Shown here in pieces: positions 45,151 through 54,045 of a stretch of 64,000 bases of DNA. The first letter of the stretch is position 1. Every line of letters begins with the position of its first letter. Under the pieces are notes generated by a model, which did no database searches, had not been told where the DNA came from, and worked only from the letters and a program-made list of their open reading frames with translations. Location of the stretch: contig NZ_FNCV01000001.1 in assembly GCF_900100455.1 (NCBI RefSeq), positions 227,093 to 291,092 on the forward strand, read 5' to 3'. The position numbers and the translations under genes are program-made. Source of the stretch: Roseospirillum parvum. GTDB lineage: Bacteria > Pseudomonadota > Alphaproteobacteria > Rhodospirillales > Rhodospirillaceae.

Positions 45151-46221
45151 ATGCTCAACAGGATCGCTCGCACGAGAACCGCCCTCAAGGGCGTCGCCGT
45201 TGGCTTGGTCGGGGCGCTGGCCCTGGGGCTGGCCACCGATGCCGAGGCCGCCGACCGGGTGCGCTGGAAGATGGCCAGCACCTACGGCGGCAAGCTGACC
45301 CAGCTCGGCACCCTGGGCAAGCGCATCGAGGACCGCATCGAGGCGGTCTCCGACGGCAACATCCAGATCAAGTTCTTCGAGCCGGGCGCCCTGGTCCCGG
45401 CGCTCGAGGTGTTCGACGCCGTTTCCTCGGGCTCGATTGATGCCGGCTGGTCGACGCCGGGCTACTGGGCCGGCAAGGTGCCCGCCCTGCAGCTGTTCGC
45501 CGCCGTGCCCTTCGGCCCCTCGGCCGGCGAGTACATGGCCTGGTACTACTTCGGTGGCGGCCAGCAGATGTTCGAGGAGATCTACCACCAGCACAACATC
45601 CACTCGGTGCAGTGCGGTCTCCTGGCGCCCGAGGCCTCCGGCTGGTTCCGCAAGGAAATCAATTCGGTGGAGGACCTCAAGGGGCTCAAGATGCGGTTCT
45701 TCGGCCTGGGCGCCAAGGTCATGGAGAAGATGGGTGTGTCGACCCAGCTTCTGGCCGGCGGCGACATCTTCCCGGCCCTTGAGCTGGGCACCATCGACGC
45801 CACCGAGTTCTCGATGCCGGCCATCGACCTCAATCTCGGTTTCTATCAGGTGGCCAAGCACTACTACTTCCCCGGCTGGCACCAGCAGTCCACCTTCTTC
45901 GACCTGATGATGAACAAGGACAACTGGGACGCCCTGTCCGAAACCCAGCAGGCGCAGATCGAGACCATGTGCGGCGACAACGTCCGCTACGGTCTGGCCG
46001 AGGGCGAGGCGATCCAGTTCTCGGCCCTCAAGGTGCTGCAGGAAGAGAAGGGCGTGACCATCCACCGCTGGCCGCCGGAAATCCTCGAGCAGCTCCACGC
46101 CGCCTGGGAAGAGGTGGTCGCCGAGCAGAGCCAGGACCCCGACTTCAAGCGGGTCTGGGAGTCGCTGTCGGCCTTCCGCGCCGACTACAAGATCTGGGGC
46201 GACCTGGGTTACCTGGACTAG
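45151..46221 (+). CDS. TRAP transporter substrate-binding protein DctP
   Basis: 356-residue periplasmic solute receptor with signal peptide MLNRIARTRTALKGVAVGLV and cleavage after DAEA. Family features are VRWKMASTYGGKLTQLGTLGKRI, WSTPGYWAGKVPALQLFAAVPFG, LKGLKMRFFGLGAKV and AKHYYFPGWHQQSTFFDL. This subgroup includes alpha-keto acid binders (TakP-type). The ligand is unproven. It heads a three-gene TRAP operon; a strong hairpin after it probably stabilises its part of the mRNA. Confidence 0.93.
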   Translation: MLNRIARTRTALKGVAVGLVGALALGLATDAEAADRVRWKMASTYGGKLTQLGTLGKRIEDRIEAVSDGNIQIKFFEPGALVPALEVFDAVSSGSIDAGWSTPGYWAGKVPALQLFAAVPFGPSAGEYMAWYYFGGGQQMFEEIYHQHNIHSVQCGLLAPEASGWFRKEINSVEDLKGLKMRFFGLGAKVMEKMGVSTQLLAGGDIFPALELGTIDATEFSMPAIDLNLGFYQVAKHYYFPGWHQQSTFFDLMMNKDNWDALSETQQAQIETMCGDNVRYGLAEGEAIQFSALKVLQEEKGVTIHRWPPEILEQLHAAWEEVVAEQSQDPDFKRVWESLSAFRADYKIWGDLGYLD

Positions 46222-46277
46222 GCTTTCGGGAACCCGGGCCGGGAACCGCTTCCCAGCCAGCCTGAACACCCGCCACC

Positions 46278-46304
46278 GGGGGTCCACGGTCAACGTGGAC
46301 CCCC
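46278..46304 (+). other. intercistronic hairpin between dctP and dctQ
   Basis: Perfect 11-bp stem GGGGGTCCACG / CGTGGACCCCC with loop GTCAA and no U-tract. Such structures after a binding-protein gene are known to protect the upstream message and give higher receptor than permease expression. Confidence 0.8.
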
Positions 46305-46343
46305 GCGCACCCTGATCCTCACCAGACACGCGCCGGGGGAGCC

Positions 46344-46979
46344 ATGTCCGCCCTGCTTGCCGTCAGCCACCGGCTGGAACGCATCGTGTCGGCCATCGGC
46401 CAGGCCGCCGCCTGGCTGACCGTGCCGCTGATGCTGGTCATCATCTACGACGTCATCACCCGCAACGTCCTGACCTGGCTGGTCCGCAACCAGATCATCG
46501 GCGACGGCCTGGCCGACGCCCTGACCCTGGTCAGCTCGACCAAGCTGCAGGAAACCGAATGGCACCTGCATGGCATCCTGCTGCTGATGACCTTCGGCAT
46601 GGCCTACCTGAAGGACGCCCACGTGCGCATCGAGCTGGTGCGCGACCACTTAAGGCCCCGACTCAAGGTGTGGATCGAGCTGATCGGCATCCTGCTCGCC
46701 CTGATCCCCTACTGCGGGCTGGTCATCTACTTCGGCTACGACTTCACGCTGCGCTCCTACGAAAACCACGAGGTCAGCGCGGCGCTCACCGGCCTGCCGT
46801 ACCGCTTCATCATCAAGTCCTTCATCATGTTCGGCTTCGTGGTCATCCTGATGGCCGGCGTGGCGACCCTGCTCAGGTGCATCGTCGCCCTGTTCGGCGG
46901 CGGTCCGGCGCGCGCCGAGGCCATGGCCCTGCTCGACCCCGAGCACGAAGAAGCCCCCCAAGGGGCCGCCAACCAGTAA
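46344..46979 (+). CDS. TRAP transporter small permease DctQ
   Basis: 211-residue inner-membrane protein with four transmembrane segments (WLTVPLMLVIIYDVITRNV, LLLMTFGMAYLKDAHVRIE, IELIGILLALIPYCGLVIY, SFIMFGFVVILMAGVATLL). The EWHLHGILLLMTFGMAYLKDAHVRIE region is the DctQ signature. The C-terminus is hydrophilic. It joins DctM to form the transport complex. Confidence 0.9.
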   Translation: MSALLAVSHRLERIVSAIGQAAAWLTVPLMLVIIYDVITRNVLTWLVRNQIIGDGLADALTLVSSTKLQETEWHLHGILLLMTFGMAYLKDAHVRIELVRDHLRPRLKVWIELIGILLALIPYCGLVIYFGYDFTLRSYENHEVSAALTGLPYRFIIKSFIMFGFVVILMAGVATLLRCIVALFGGGPARAEAMALLDPEHEEAPQGAANQ

Positions 46980-47019
46980 CCGAACGCCGTTCACGCCGGG
47001 CCGGGAGCGCCAGCCGATC

Positions 47020-48390
47020 ATGGGTTTCTATATCGAGGACTACTTCCCGCTTCTGATGTTCGTCGCCCTGGGGGCGTTGCTGTTCACCGGCTATCCGGTG
47101 GCCCTGGTGCTGGGCGGCATCGGCATCGCCTTCGGGACCCTGGGCATCGCCTTCGATGTCTTTTCCGGCATCGAGTTCTTCAACATCATCGTGCGCATCC
47201 ATGGCGGCATCGTCGAGAACCTGGTGCTGACCGCCATTCCCATGTTCATCTTCATGGGCACCATGCTGGAGAAATCCGGCGTCGCGGCCGACCTCCTGAA
47301 CACCCTGCAGGTGCTTTTGCGGCGCATCCCCGGCGGGCTGGCCCTGGCGGTGACCATGCTCGGCACCATCATGGCGGCGACCACCGGCATCATCGGCGCC
47401 TCGGTGGTCATGATGACCCTGATGGCCCTGCCGGTGATGCTGGAACGCGGCTACAACAAGCCCCTGGCCACCGGCACCATCGCCAGTTCCGGCACGCTGG
47501 GCATCCTCATCCCGCCGTCGATCATGCTGGTCATCATGGGCGACCTTTTGGCCACCTCGGTCGGCACCCTGTTCCTGGCCGCCATCTTCCCGGGGCTGAT
47601 CCTGGCCGGCTTCTACATGCTCTACATCCTCGCCATCTCGGCCCTGAAGCCCGAGCTGGCGCCGCCCCTGCCGCGCGAGTTGGGACCGGACAGCCTGGGC
47701 GAGCTGATCCTCCTGGTGCTGCGCACCTTCCTGCCGCCGGTGCTTTTGATCGTGCTCGTCCTGGGCTCGATCTTCGGCGGCTACGCCACCCCCACCGAGG
47801 CGGCGGGCGTCGGGGCGCTGGGCGCCACCGTGCTCGCCATCGGCCGCAAGCGCCTGAACTTCGCCACCCTGAAGGAGGTGGTGCAGCGCACCGCGCTGAC
47901 CAACGCCATGCTGTTCTTCATCTTCGTCGGGGCGACCGCGTTCTCCTACGTCTTCCGCTCGCTGGGCGGCGACGACATGGTGGTCGACTTCGTGGAAAGC
48001 CTGGGCGTCGGCCCGTGGGGGCTGCTGTTCGTGCTGATGGGCATCGTGTTCCTGCTCGGCTTCTTCTTCGACTGGGTCGAGATCACCCTGATCGTGCTGC
48101 CCATCTTCACCCCGATCATCGAACTGCTCGACTTCGGCACCCACCTGCCGAGCGAGCAGATCGTGCCCTGGTTCGCCATCCTGGTGGCGGTCAACCTGCA
48201 AACCAGCTTCCTCACCCCACCCTTCGGCTTCGCCCTGTTCTACATGAAGGGGGTGGCGCCAAGAAGCGTGCGCATCGAGCACATCTACAAGGGAATCATT
48301 CCCTTCGTGCTGCTCCAGTTGTGCGGTCTGGGACTGGTCATGGCCTTTCCCGAGATCGCCCTGTGGCTGCCCACCACCCTGCTTGATTGA
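47020..48390 (+). CDS. TRAP transporter large permease DctM
   Basis: 456-residue membrane protein with about 12-13 transmembrane segments that carries out the sodium-coupled transport. Signatures include FMGTMLEKSGVAADLL, ATTGIIGASVVMMTLMALPVML, SGTLGILIPPSIMLVIMGD, and FLTPPFGFALFYMKGVAP near the C-terminus. It completes the TRAP operon 41 bases after dctQ. Confidence 0.95.
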   Translation: MGFYIEDYFPLLMFVALGALLFTGYPVALVLGGIGIAFGTLGIAFDVFSGIEFFNIIVRIHGGIVENLVLTAIPMFIFMGTMLEKSGVAADLLNTLQVLLRRIPGGLALAVTMLGTIMAATTGIIGASVVMMTLMALPVMLERGYNKPLATGTIASSGTLGILIPPSIMLVIMGDLLATSVGTLFLAAIFPGLILAGFYMLYILAISALKPELAPPLPRELGPDSLGELILLVLRTFLPPVLLIVLVLGSIFGGYATPTEAAGVGALGATVLAIGRKRLNFATLKEVVQRTALTNAMLFFIFVGATAFSYVFRSLGGDDMVVDFVESLGVGPWGLLFVLMGIVFLLGFFFDWVEITLIVLPIFTPIIELLDFGTHLPSEQIVPWFAILVAVNLQTSFLTPPFGFALFYMKGVAPRSVRIEHIYKGIIPFVLLQLCGLGLVMAFPEIALWLPTTLLD

Positions 48391-48442
48391 TCGCACCGCC
48401 TCGGGTACCTGGGGCTTGACTGCCCCCGGTGCCCGAGGCCCC

Positions 48443-49168
48443 ATGACCGAGCCCCCCAGCTTCCGCGACCTGCTCTGCCGCGAGGTCCACCCCGACCTGC
48501 CGGCCGACGAGGCGCTGCGCCAACTGGCCCTGGCCAACACCTACGACAATCTGGTCGGCGACCTGGGGCCAACCCACAACGCCGTGCTGTGGCCCAACCG
48601 GCGCGGCCAACGCGACCGCTTCGCCGCCCTGTGCCACATCTTCGGCCTGGATCGCTGGAAAGGCGGGGTCAGCATCAACGACCTGGGCTGCGGCTACGGC
48701 GCCCTGTTCGCCTACCTGCGCTGGCGCCCGGTGCTGCGCGGCGGCAGCTATCGCGGCTTCGACCTCTCCGGGCGCATGATCGACACCGCCCGACGCCGCC
48801 ACACCGACCGTCGGGCCAGCTTCGCCAGGGCCGACATGGCCGACCGGGTGGCCGACTACTCCCTGGCCTCGGGCACCTTCGGCATCAAAGCCGGCGCCAA
48901 CGGCCCCGGCGACAGCGACCAGGTCTGGGCCGAACACGTCCGAACCACCGTCACCCGACTCGCCGACTTCAGCGAAAAAGGCCTCGCCTTCAACCTGCTG
49001 CACGAACGGGCCCGCGACAAACGCGACCATACCCTCTACTACTCCCCAGCCGAACCCTGGCTCGAATTCGCCCGCGACACCCTCTCCCCCAAAGCCCAAA
49101 CCATCGACTCCGGAAGCCCCTTCGACTTCACCGTCCTCATCCCCCTCGGCAAACACCGCCGCCGTTGA
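48443..49168 (+). CDS. class I SAM-dependent methyltransferase
   Basis: 241-residue methyltransferase with the SAM motif INDLGCGYGALFAYLRW and FDLSGRMIDTARRRH. The acceptor is unknown. The N-terminus MTEPPSFRDLLCREVHPD is hydrophilic. It follows the TRAP operon by about 50 bases and ends in the composite repeat region, converging on the acyl-CoA synthetase. Confidence 0.82.
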   Translation: MTEPPSFRDLLCREVHPDLPADEALRQLALANTYDNLVGDLGPTHNAVLWPNRRGQRDRFAALCHIFGLDRWKGGVSINDLGCGYGALFAYLRWRPVLRGGSYRGFDLSGRMIDTARRRHTDRRASFARADMADRVADYSLASGTFGIKAGANGPGDSDQVWAEHVRTTVTRLADFSEKGLAFNLLHERARDKRDHTLYYSPAEPWLEFARDTLSPKAQTIDSGSPFDFTVLIPLGKHRRR

Positions 49169-49184
49169 CCCGAACCCCCCAAGG

Positions 49185-49438
49185 GCCGGAGCGTGGTCGA
49201 CCGAGCCAAGGGGGCGCTGCCCCCTTGGAACCCCCGCCGGGGGAGCCTGGGGCTCCCCCGGACCCCCGCCGCGAGTTAAAGCCGATAAGAGGGGGGTATC
49301 CGAGCGCACGCGCTCGGATACCCCCCTCTTATCGGCTTTGATTCATGGTGGGGTCTGGGGAGGCCTCGGGCCTCCCCAGCGGGGTTCAAAGGGGCGGCGC
49401 CCCTTTGCTTGGCTGACCGCGCTCCGGCCCTTGGGGGC
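49185..49438. repeat. composite inverted-repeat element 3 with a perfect 62-bp palindrome
   Basis: The whole gap between two convergent genes is one inverted-repeat structure. Outer arms of about 85-95 bases (49185-49270 and 49345-49438) carry facing copies of the GC-rich dispersed repeat, starting from CCAAGGGCCGGAGCG. Between them lies a perfect palindrome with two 30-base arms (49278-49307 and 49310-49339) around a 2-base centre. The right arm runs up to the stop codon of the acyl-CoA synthetase gene. It probably also acts as a bidirectional terminator. Confidence 0.85.
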
Positions 49439-50965
49439 TCAGGTGAACAGCGAGCGGTGTTGGTCGCGCAGGAGGTTTTTCTGCACTTTGCCCATGGTGT
49501 TGCGGGGCAGGGTATCGGTGGTGAAGACTTTTTTCGGCACCTTGTAGTTGGCCAGGGTGTTTTTCAGGTGGTTGATGATGGTGTCGCCGTCTGGGGTTTG
49601 GTTGTCGGCGGGCACGACGATGGCGATGCCGACTTCGCCGAAGTCGGGGTGGGGCACGCCGACCACGGCCGATTCTTTCACCTCCGGCAGGGCGTCGATC
49701 AGGCCTTCGATTTCCTTCGGGTAGACGTTGTAGCCGCCGGAGATGATCATGTCCTTGGCTCGTCCGACGATGGACAGGTATCCCTTGGCGTCGATCAGCC
49801 CGATGTCGCCGGTGCGGAACCAGCCATCGGCGGTGAATTCCTCGGCGGTTTTTTCGGGCATCCGCCAGTAGCCCAGCATGACGTTGTCGCCTTTCACCTG
49901 GATGTTGCCGGCGCTGCCGGTGGGCAGGGGGCTGTCGGCGTCGTCGACCACGCGCACCGAGACTCCGGGGAAGGGCAGGCCGACGGTGCCGGGGATGCGC
50001 TCGCCATCGTAGGGGTTGCCGGTGTTCATGCCGGTTTCGGTCATGCCGTAGCGTTCCAGCACCTTGTGGCCGGTGCGCTCGGTGAAGGCTTCGTGGGTGG
50101 CGGCCAGCATGGGGGCCGAGCCGGCGGTGAACAGGCGCATGTGGGCGGTGGTGTCGCGGTTGAAGGCGGGTTCGGCGAGCAGGCGGGTATAGAAGGTGGG
50201 CACGCCCATGAAGGTGGTTGCCCGGGGCAGGTTCTCGATCACCTGGGCAGCGTCGAAGCGGGGCAGCCAGATCATGGCGGCGCCGGCCAGCAGCACGCAG
50301 TGGCAGGCCACGAACAGGCCGTGGGCGTGGAAGATGGGCAGGGCGTGGAGCAGCACGTCGTTTTCGGTGAAGCGCCAGGAGTCGCGCAGGGCGAGGCCGT
50401 TGGCGGCCAGGTTGCGGTGGGTCAGCATGGCGCCCTTGGGCCGCCCGGTGGTGCCTGAGGTGTAGAGCATGGCGGCCAGATCGTCCTCGGCCAGGGGCAG
50501 CGGCGCGAACTCGGCCGGCTGGCTGGCGGCGGCCTCGGCGAGGGAGCCGCTGCCGTTGGTGCCCAGGGGGGCGCCCAGGGTCATGACCCGCGGGCAGCCC
50601 CGGGCGGCGGCCAGTTTCTCGGCCTCGGCCTGCTGTTCCGGGCGGCACACGAAGAGGCCCGGCTCGGCGTCGCCCAGCAGGTAGTCCACCTCGTCGCTGC
50701 GGTAGGCGGTGTTCATCGGCAGGAAGACCAGCCCGGCCTTCAGGCAGGCCAGATAGAGGGCCAGGGCCTCGGGGCTTTTTTCCACCTGCACGGCGACCCG
50801 GTCGCCCTTGGCCAGCCCCAGTTCGGTGAGCAGCCGGGCGATACGGGCCGACAGGGCGTCCATGTCGCCGTAGCTGAGGGTCTGCCCGTCCGGGGTGATC
50901 AGCAGCGGGCGGCTGCGATCGGCGGGGAAGTTGCGGGCCATCAGGGCGAAGAGCGAGGCGGTCAT
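49439..50965 (-). CDS. acyl-CoA synthetase, malonyl-CoA synthetase (MatB)-like
   Basis: 508-residue adenylate-forming ligase. The AMP-binding motif is AMLYTSGTTGRPKGAMLTHRNL, followed by LERYGMTETGMNTGNPY, GWFRTGDIG, and IISGGYNVYPKEIE with the catalytic Lys near TMGKVQKNLLR. The LFTAGSAPML and YGMTET-GM-N pattern resembles MatB (malonate-CoA ligase). Start at 50965 gives MTASLFALMARNFP. The promoter region shares the palindrome TTGTATACAA with the divergent DgcN-like gene. Confidence 0.85.
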   Translation of the reverse strand: MTASLFALMARNFPADRSRPLLITPDGQTLSYGDMDALSARIARLLTELGLAKGDRVAVQVEKSPEALALYLACLKAGLVFLPMNTAYRSDEVDYLLGDAEPGLFVCRPEQQAEAEKLAAARGCPRVMTLGAPLGTNGSGSLAEAAASQPAEFAPLPLAEDDLAAMLYTSGTTGRPKGAMLTHRNLAANGLALRDSWRFTENDVLLHALPIFHAHGLFVACHCVLLAGAAMIWLPRFDAAQVIENLPRATTFMGVPTFYTRLLAEPAFNRDTTAHMRLFTAGSAPMLAATHEAFTERTGHKVLERYGMTETGMNTGNPYDGERIPGTVGLPFPGVSVRVVDDADSPLPTGSAGNIQVKGDNVMLGYWRMPEKTAEEFTADGWFRTGDIGLIDAKGYLSIVGRAKDMIISGGYNVYPKEIEGLIDALPEVKESAVVGVPHPDFGEVGIAIVVPADNQTPDGDTIINHLKNTLANYKVPKKVFTTDTLPRNTMGKVQKNLLRDQHRSLFT

Positions 50966-51059
50966 GGGCGCATCCGGGCAGGTACGGGAACGGAAGGGCG
51001 GGCCAGCGAGCATTCATTCTCGGGCTTCTGAACTTCCTTCATAACTTGCCCGTGGCGGG

Positions 51060-51069
51060 TTGTATACAA
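51060..51069. promoter_or_regulatory. putative GntR-type operator
   Basis: Perfect 10-bp palindrome TTGTATACAA midway between the divergent acyl-CoA synthetase and DgcN-like genes. The GT-N2-AC spacing matches FadR-subfamily GntR sites, and similar sequences are recognised by MatR of malonate operons. No GntR gene lies in the window. A related TTGCATACAT precedes the TRAP operon. Confidence 0.6.
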
Positions 51070-51170
51070 TTTACCTTGAGGCCGGCGAGGCCGCCTTTGC
51101 GCCGGCCGGGATTTGCGCTACAGATTGGGGGAAACGATCCTCCCCCGTTCAGCAAAGGGAACCTTCAGCG

Positions 51171-52190
51171 GTGCGTATCGACCAGCCTTACCTGCTTTTC
51201 CTCGGCGACGCGCCGGACGATCTGGCCGCCAAGACGGCCGCCGGGATCGCCCAGTGGCGACCCGAATGGTGCCTGGGCCAGCTTACCCTGCCCGGCTGCC
51301 GGACCACCCTGGGCCTGCCCGAGATGTCCATCGAGGATGCCGCCAAGGCCGGGGTGCGCACCCTGGTCTGTGGGGTGGCCAACCGGGGCGGGGTGATCGG
51401 CCAGGCCTGGATCGACGTTTTCGTGCGCGCCCTGCAGTCGGGGATGGACGTCGCCGCCGGCCTGCACGAGCGGCTGGTCGACATCCCCACCCTGGCCGAG
51501 ACGGCGGCCATGCACGGCTGCAAGTTGCACGACGTGCGCCATCCGCAGGGTCGCTATCCGGTGGCCAGCGGCGCCTTGCGGCCTGGACACCGGCTGCTCA
51601 CCGTGGGCACCGACTGCTCGGTCGGCAAGATGTACACGGCGCTGGCCATCGAGCGCGAGATGCGGGCCCGGGGCATGAAGGCCGACTTCCGGGCCACCGG
51701 GCAGACCGGCATCCTGATCGCCGGCGACGGGGTTTCGGTGGACGCGGTGGTGGCCGATTTCATCGCCGGCGCCGCCGAGACCATCGCCCCGGCCAACGAT
51801 CCCGACCACTGGGATCTGGTCGAGGGGCAGGGCTCGCTGTTCCATGCCTCCTATGCCGGGGTCAGCCTGGGCCTGCTGCACGGCGCCCAGCCCGACGCGC
51901 TGGTCCTCTGCCACGAGCCCAACCGCCCGCACATGCGCGGCATCCCGCACCACAGCCTGCCCGAGCTGGAAGCCTGCATGGAGGCCAATCTGGCCGCCGC
52001 CCGGGTCACCGCGCCGGCGACCCGCTTCGTCGGCGTGGCCTTCAACACCCGGCATCTGGAAAGCACCGAGGCGGCCGACCTGATGGCCGCCACCGCCGAG
52101 CGCCTGGAGCTGCCCTGTGTCGATCCGGTGCGCACCGGGGTCGGGCCGATCGTCGACCGGGTGCGGGCCGACTTCCCGAGCGCCGTTTGA
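51171..52190 (+). CDS. DUF1611 protein, DgcN-like N-acetyltransferase of D-glutamate catabolism
   Basis: 339-residue protein of the DUF1611 family. A P-loop-like TVGTDCSVGKMYTALA and VEGQGSLFHASYAGVSLGLLHG are family hallmarks. With the downstream enolase-family gene it matches the DgcN-DgcA pair, in which DgcN acetylates D-glutamate using acetyl-CoA and DgcA converts N-acetyl-D-glutamate to the L form. The GTG at 51171 gives MRIDQPYLLFLGDAP. It is divergent from the acyl-CoA synthetase gene. Confidence 0.82.
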   Translation: MRIDQPYLLFLGDAPDDLAAKTAAGIAQWRPEWCLGQLTLPGCRTTLGLPEMSIEDAAKAGVRTLVCGVANRGGVIGQAWIDVFVRALQSGMDVAAGLHERLVDIPTLAETAAMHGCKLHDVRHPQGRYPVASGALRPGHRLLTVGTDCSVGKMYTALAIEREMRARGMKADFRATGQTGILIAGDGVSVDAVVADFIAGAAETIAPANDPDHWDLVEGQGSLFHASYAGVSLGLLHGAQPDALVLCHEPNRPHMRGIPHHSLPELEACMEANLAAARVTAPATRFVGVAFNTRHLESTEAADLMAATAERLELPCVDPVRTGVGPIVDRVRADFPSAV

Positions 52191-52201
52191 GGGCCGTCCC
52201 G

Positions 52202-53191
52202 ATGCGCGGAACCCGTCTTGGCGTTCATCCGGAAAGCTGGCCCATCGCCGGGGCCTTCACCATCTCGCGCGGCAGCAAGACCAGCGCCGAGGTGGTGGTG
52301 GCCCAGGTGGTCGATGCCCTGGGTCACCGGGGCTGGGGCGAATGCGTGCCCTACCCGCGCTATGGCGAATCGGTGCCCCAGGTGCTGGCCGCCCTGGCCG
52401 GTCTGGCCGAGACGGTGGCCGGCGGCCTGACCCGCCAGGGGCTGCTCGACCTGCTGCCCGCCGGGGCGGCGCGCAACGCGCTCGATTGCGCCTTGTGGGA
52501 CCTGGAGGCCAAGGCCAAGGGCGTGCCGGTATGGCGGCTGGCCGGCCTGCCCGAGCCGCGGCCCCTGCTGACCGCCCAGACCATCAGCCTGGACAGCCCG
52601 GAGAAGATGGCCGCCCGCGCCGCCGAGCTGGACGACCGGGCGTTGCTCAAGCTGAAGGTGGGCCGCGACGACGCGCTGGAACGCATCGCCGCCGTGCACC
52701 AGGCCGCCCCGGTGGCCGACCTGATCATCGACGCCAACGAGGCCTGGGACCTGGAGCTGCTGAAAACCCTGGCCCCCCAACTGCCCGATCTGGGCGCCGT
52801 GCTGATCGAACAGCCGCTGCCGGCGGAGGCCGACCAGGGTCTGGAGGGCGTTCACAGCCCGGTGCCGCTGTGCGCCGATGAATCGGTGCACGGGGCTGAT
52901 GACCTGGACCACTTGGCCGGACGCTATCAGGTGGTCAACATCAAGCTCGACAAGACCGGCGGCCTGACCGCCGGGCTGGCCCTGCGCAACGCCGCCCGGG
53001 CCCGGGGCTTCGGCGTCATGGTGGGCTGCATGGTCGGCACCTCGCTGGCCATGGCGCCGGCGGCACTGCTCGCCGCCGATGCCGATTTCGTCGATCTGGA
53101 TGGCCCGCTGCTGCTGGCCGCCGACCGCGAGGCCGCCCTGCTCTACGAGCGCGGCCGGCTGTACCCGCCGCTCGGCGTGCTCTGGGGGTAG
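52202..53191 (+). CDS. enolase-superfamily epimerase, DgcA-like N-acetyl-D-glutamate racemase
   Basis: 329-residue enolase-superfamily enzyme related to dipeptide epimerases. Acid-base Lys in LLKLKVGRDDALERI, metal ligands in LIIDANEAWDLELL, VLIEQPLPAEADQ and LCADESVHG, and the second catalytic Lys in VNIKLDKTGGLTAGL are all present. VGCMVGTSLAMAPAALLA forms the last barrel strand. The gene follows DgcN by 11 bases, so the two are in one operon. Confidence 0.86.
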   Translation: MRGTRLGVHPESWPIAGAFTISRGSKTSAEVVVAQVVDALGHRGWGECVPYPRYGESVPQVLAALAGLAETVAGGLTRQGLLDLLPAGAARNALDCALWDLEAKAKGVPVWRLAGLPEPRPLLTAQTISLDSPEKMAARAAELDDRALLKLKVGRDDALERIAAVHQAAPVADLIIDANEAWDLELLKTLAPQLPDLGAVLIEQPLPAEADQGLEGVHSPVPLCADESVHGADDLDHLAGRYQVVNIKLDKTGGLTAGLALRNAARARGFGVMVGCMVGTSLAMAPAALLAADADFVDLDGPLLLAADREAALLYERGRLYPPLGVLWG

Positions 53192-53213
53192 GAATGGGAC
53201 CGGGCCGGGGCGG

Positions 53214-53291
53214 CGGACCGCCGCCCCAGTTTAGGGGACGGGTCTGGGGCAGCGGACCGCCGCCCCAGTTTAGGGGACGGGTCTGGGGCGG
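53214..53291. repeat. 39-bp tandem duplication
   Basis: Two adjacent copies of a 39-base unit starting gcggaccgccgccccag (53214-53252 and 53253-53291), differing at the last base. They lie between the convergent dgcA-like and NUDIX genes; the inner GCGGACCGCCGC segment is itself palindromic. Confidence 0.95.
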
Positions 53292-53294
53292 CGG

Positions 53295-53927
53295 TCAGCC
53301 GGTCCAGGCGGCGTCCAGGTCGCCGTGGTGGCGCAGCAGCCACAGGGCGGCGATCAGGGTGGTGCTGTTGGTCAGCCCGCCCCGGTCGACCAGGTCGGCC
53401 AACTCGTCCAGGCTGACCGTGAACACCCGGATGTCCTCGCCCTCGTGGTCCAGGCCGTGGATGCCCTGGGCGGCCTCGGCATCGACCCGGGCGGCGTACA
53501 GCCACACCGTTTCGTCCATCGCCCCGGGGCTGGCCACCACCCCCTGCACGGGCTCAAGGTCGAGGGCCTCGAGGCCGGCTTCCTCCTGCAGCTCGCGGCG
53601 TGCCACGGCGGCGTGATCCTCGCCCGGCTCGACCAGCCCGGCGACCACCTCCACCTGCCAGGCCGGCTGGTCGGCCAGTTGGGCGCCGATGCGGAACTGC
53701 TCGATCAGCACCACCCGCCGGCGGACCGGGTCGTAGGGGATGACGGCCACGGCAACGCCCCGGCGCACCACCTCGCGGGTCAGCGGTTGGCTCCAGCCGC
53801 CGGCGAACAGGCGGTGGCGCAGGGTGCGTTTCTCGACCGGCAGGAAGCCGTCGTGCAGCAGCTCCCGCCCGAGGTGCTCGACGCCTTCCGGCGGGGCGGG
53901 ATCGGGCGGGATGGGGCGGCGGCTCAT
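53295..53927 (-). CDS. ADP-ribose pyrophosphatase, NUDIX (NudF-type)
   Basis: 210-residue hydrolase that splits ADP-ribose into AMP and ribose-5-phosphate. The NUDIX box is complete: [23 protein letters not shown], here GLVEPGE followed by [16 protein letters not shown], with GX5E and REx2EE residues. [24 protein letters not shown] before it and [21 protein letters not shown] after it are NudF-type. The start at 53927 gives [15 protein letters not shown]. It is divergent from the hydrolase-OsmC fusion. Confidence 0.93.
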   Translation of the reverse strand: MSRRPIPPDPAPPEGVEHLGRELLHDGFLPVEKRTLRHRLFAGGWSQPLTREVVRRGVAVAVIPYDPVRRRVVLIEQFRIGAQLADQPAWQVEVVAGLVEPGEDHAAVARRELQEEAGLEALDLEPVQGVVASPGAMDETVWLYAARVDAEAAQGIHGLDHEGEDIRVFTVSLDELADLVDRGGLTNSTTLIAALWLLRHHGDLDAAWTG

Positions 53928-54045
53928 GGGGCGGTCCTGTGGCGGGGGATCGGGGTGGGGAGTGTCCTCGCCGGCGCCGCGTCTGGCAAGCCCCGGCTTG
54001 CCGGCCCATATGGCGGCAAAGGCCCCTCGCAACCGGACGCTGCCC

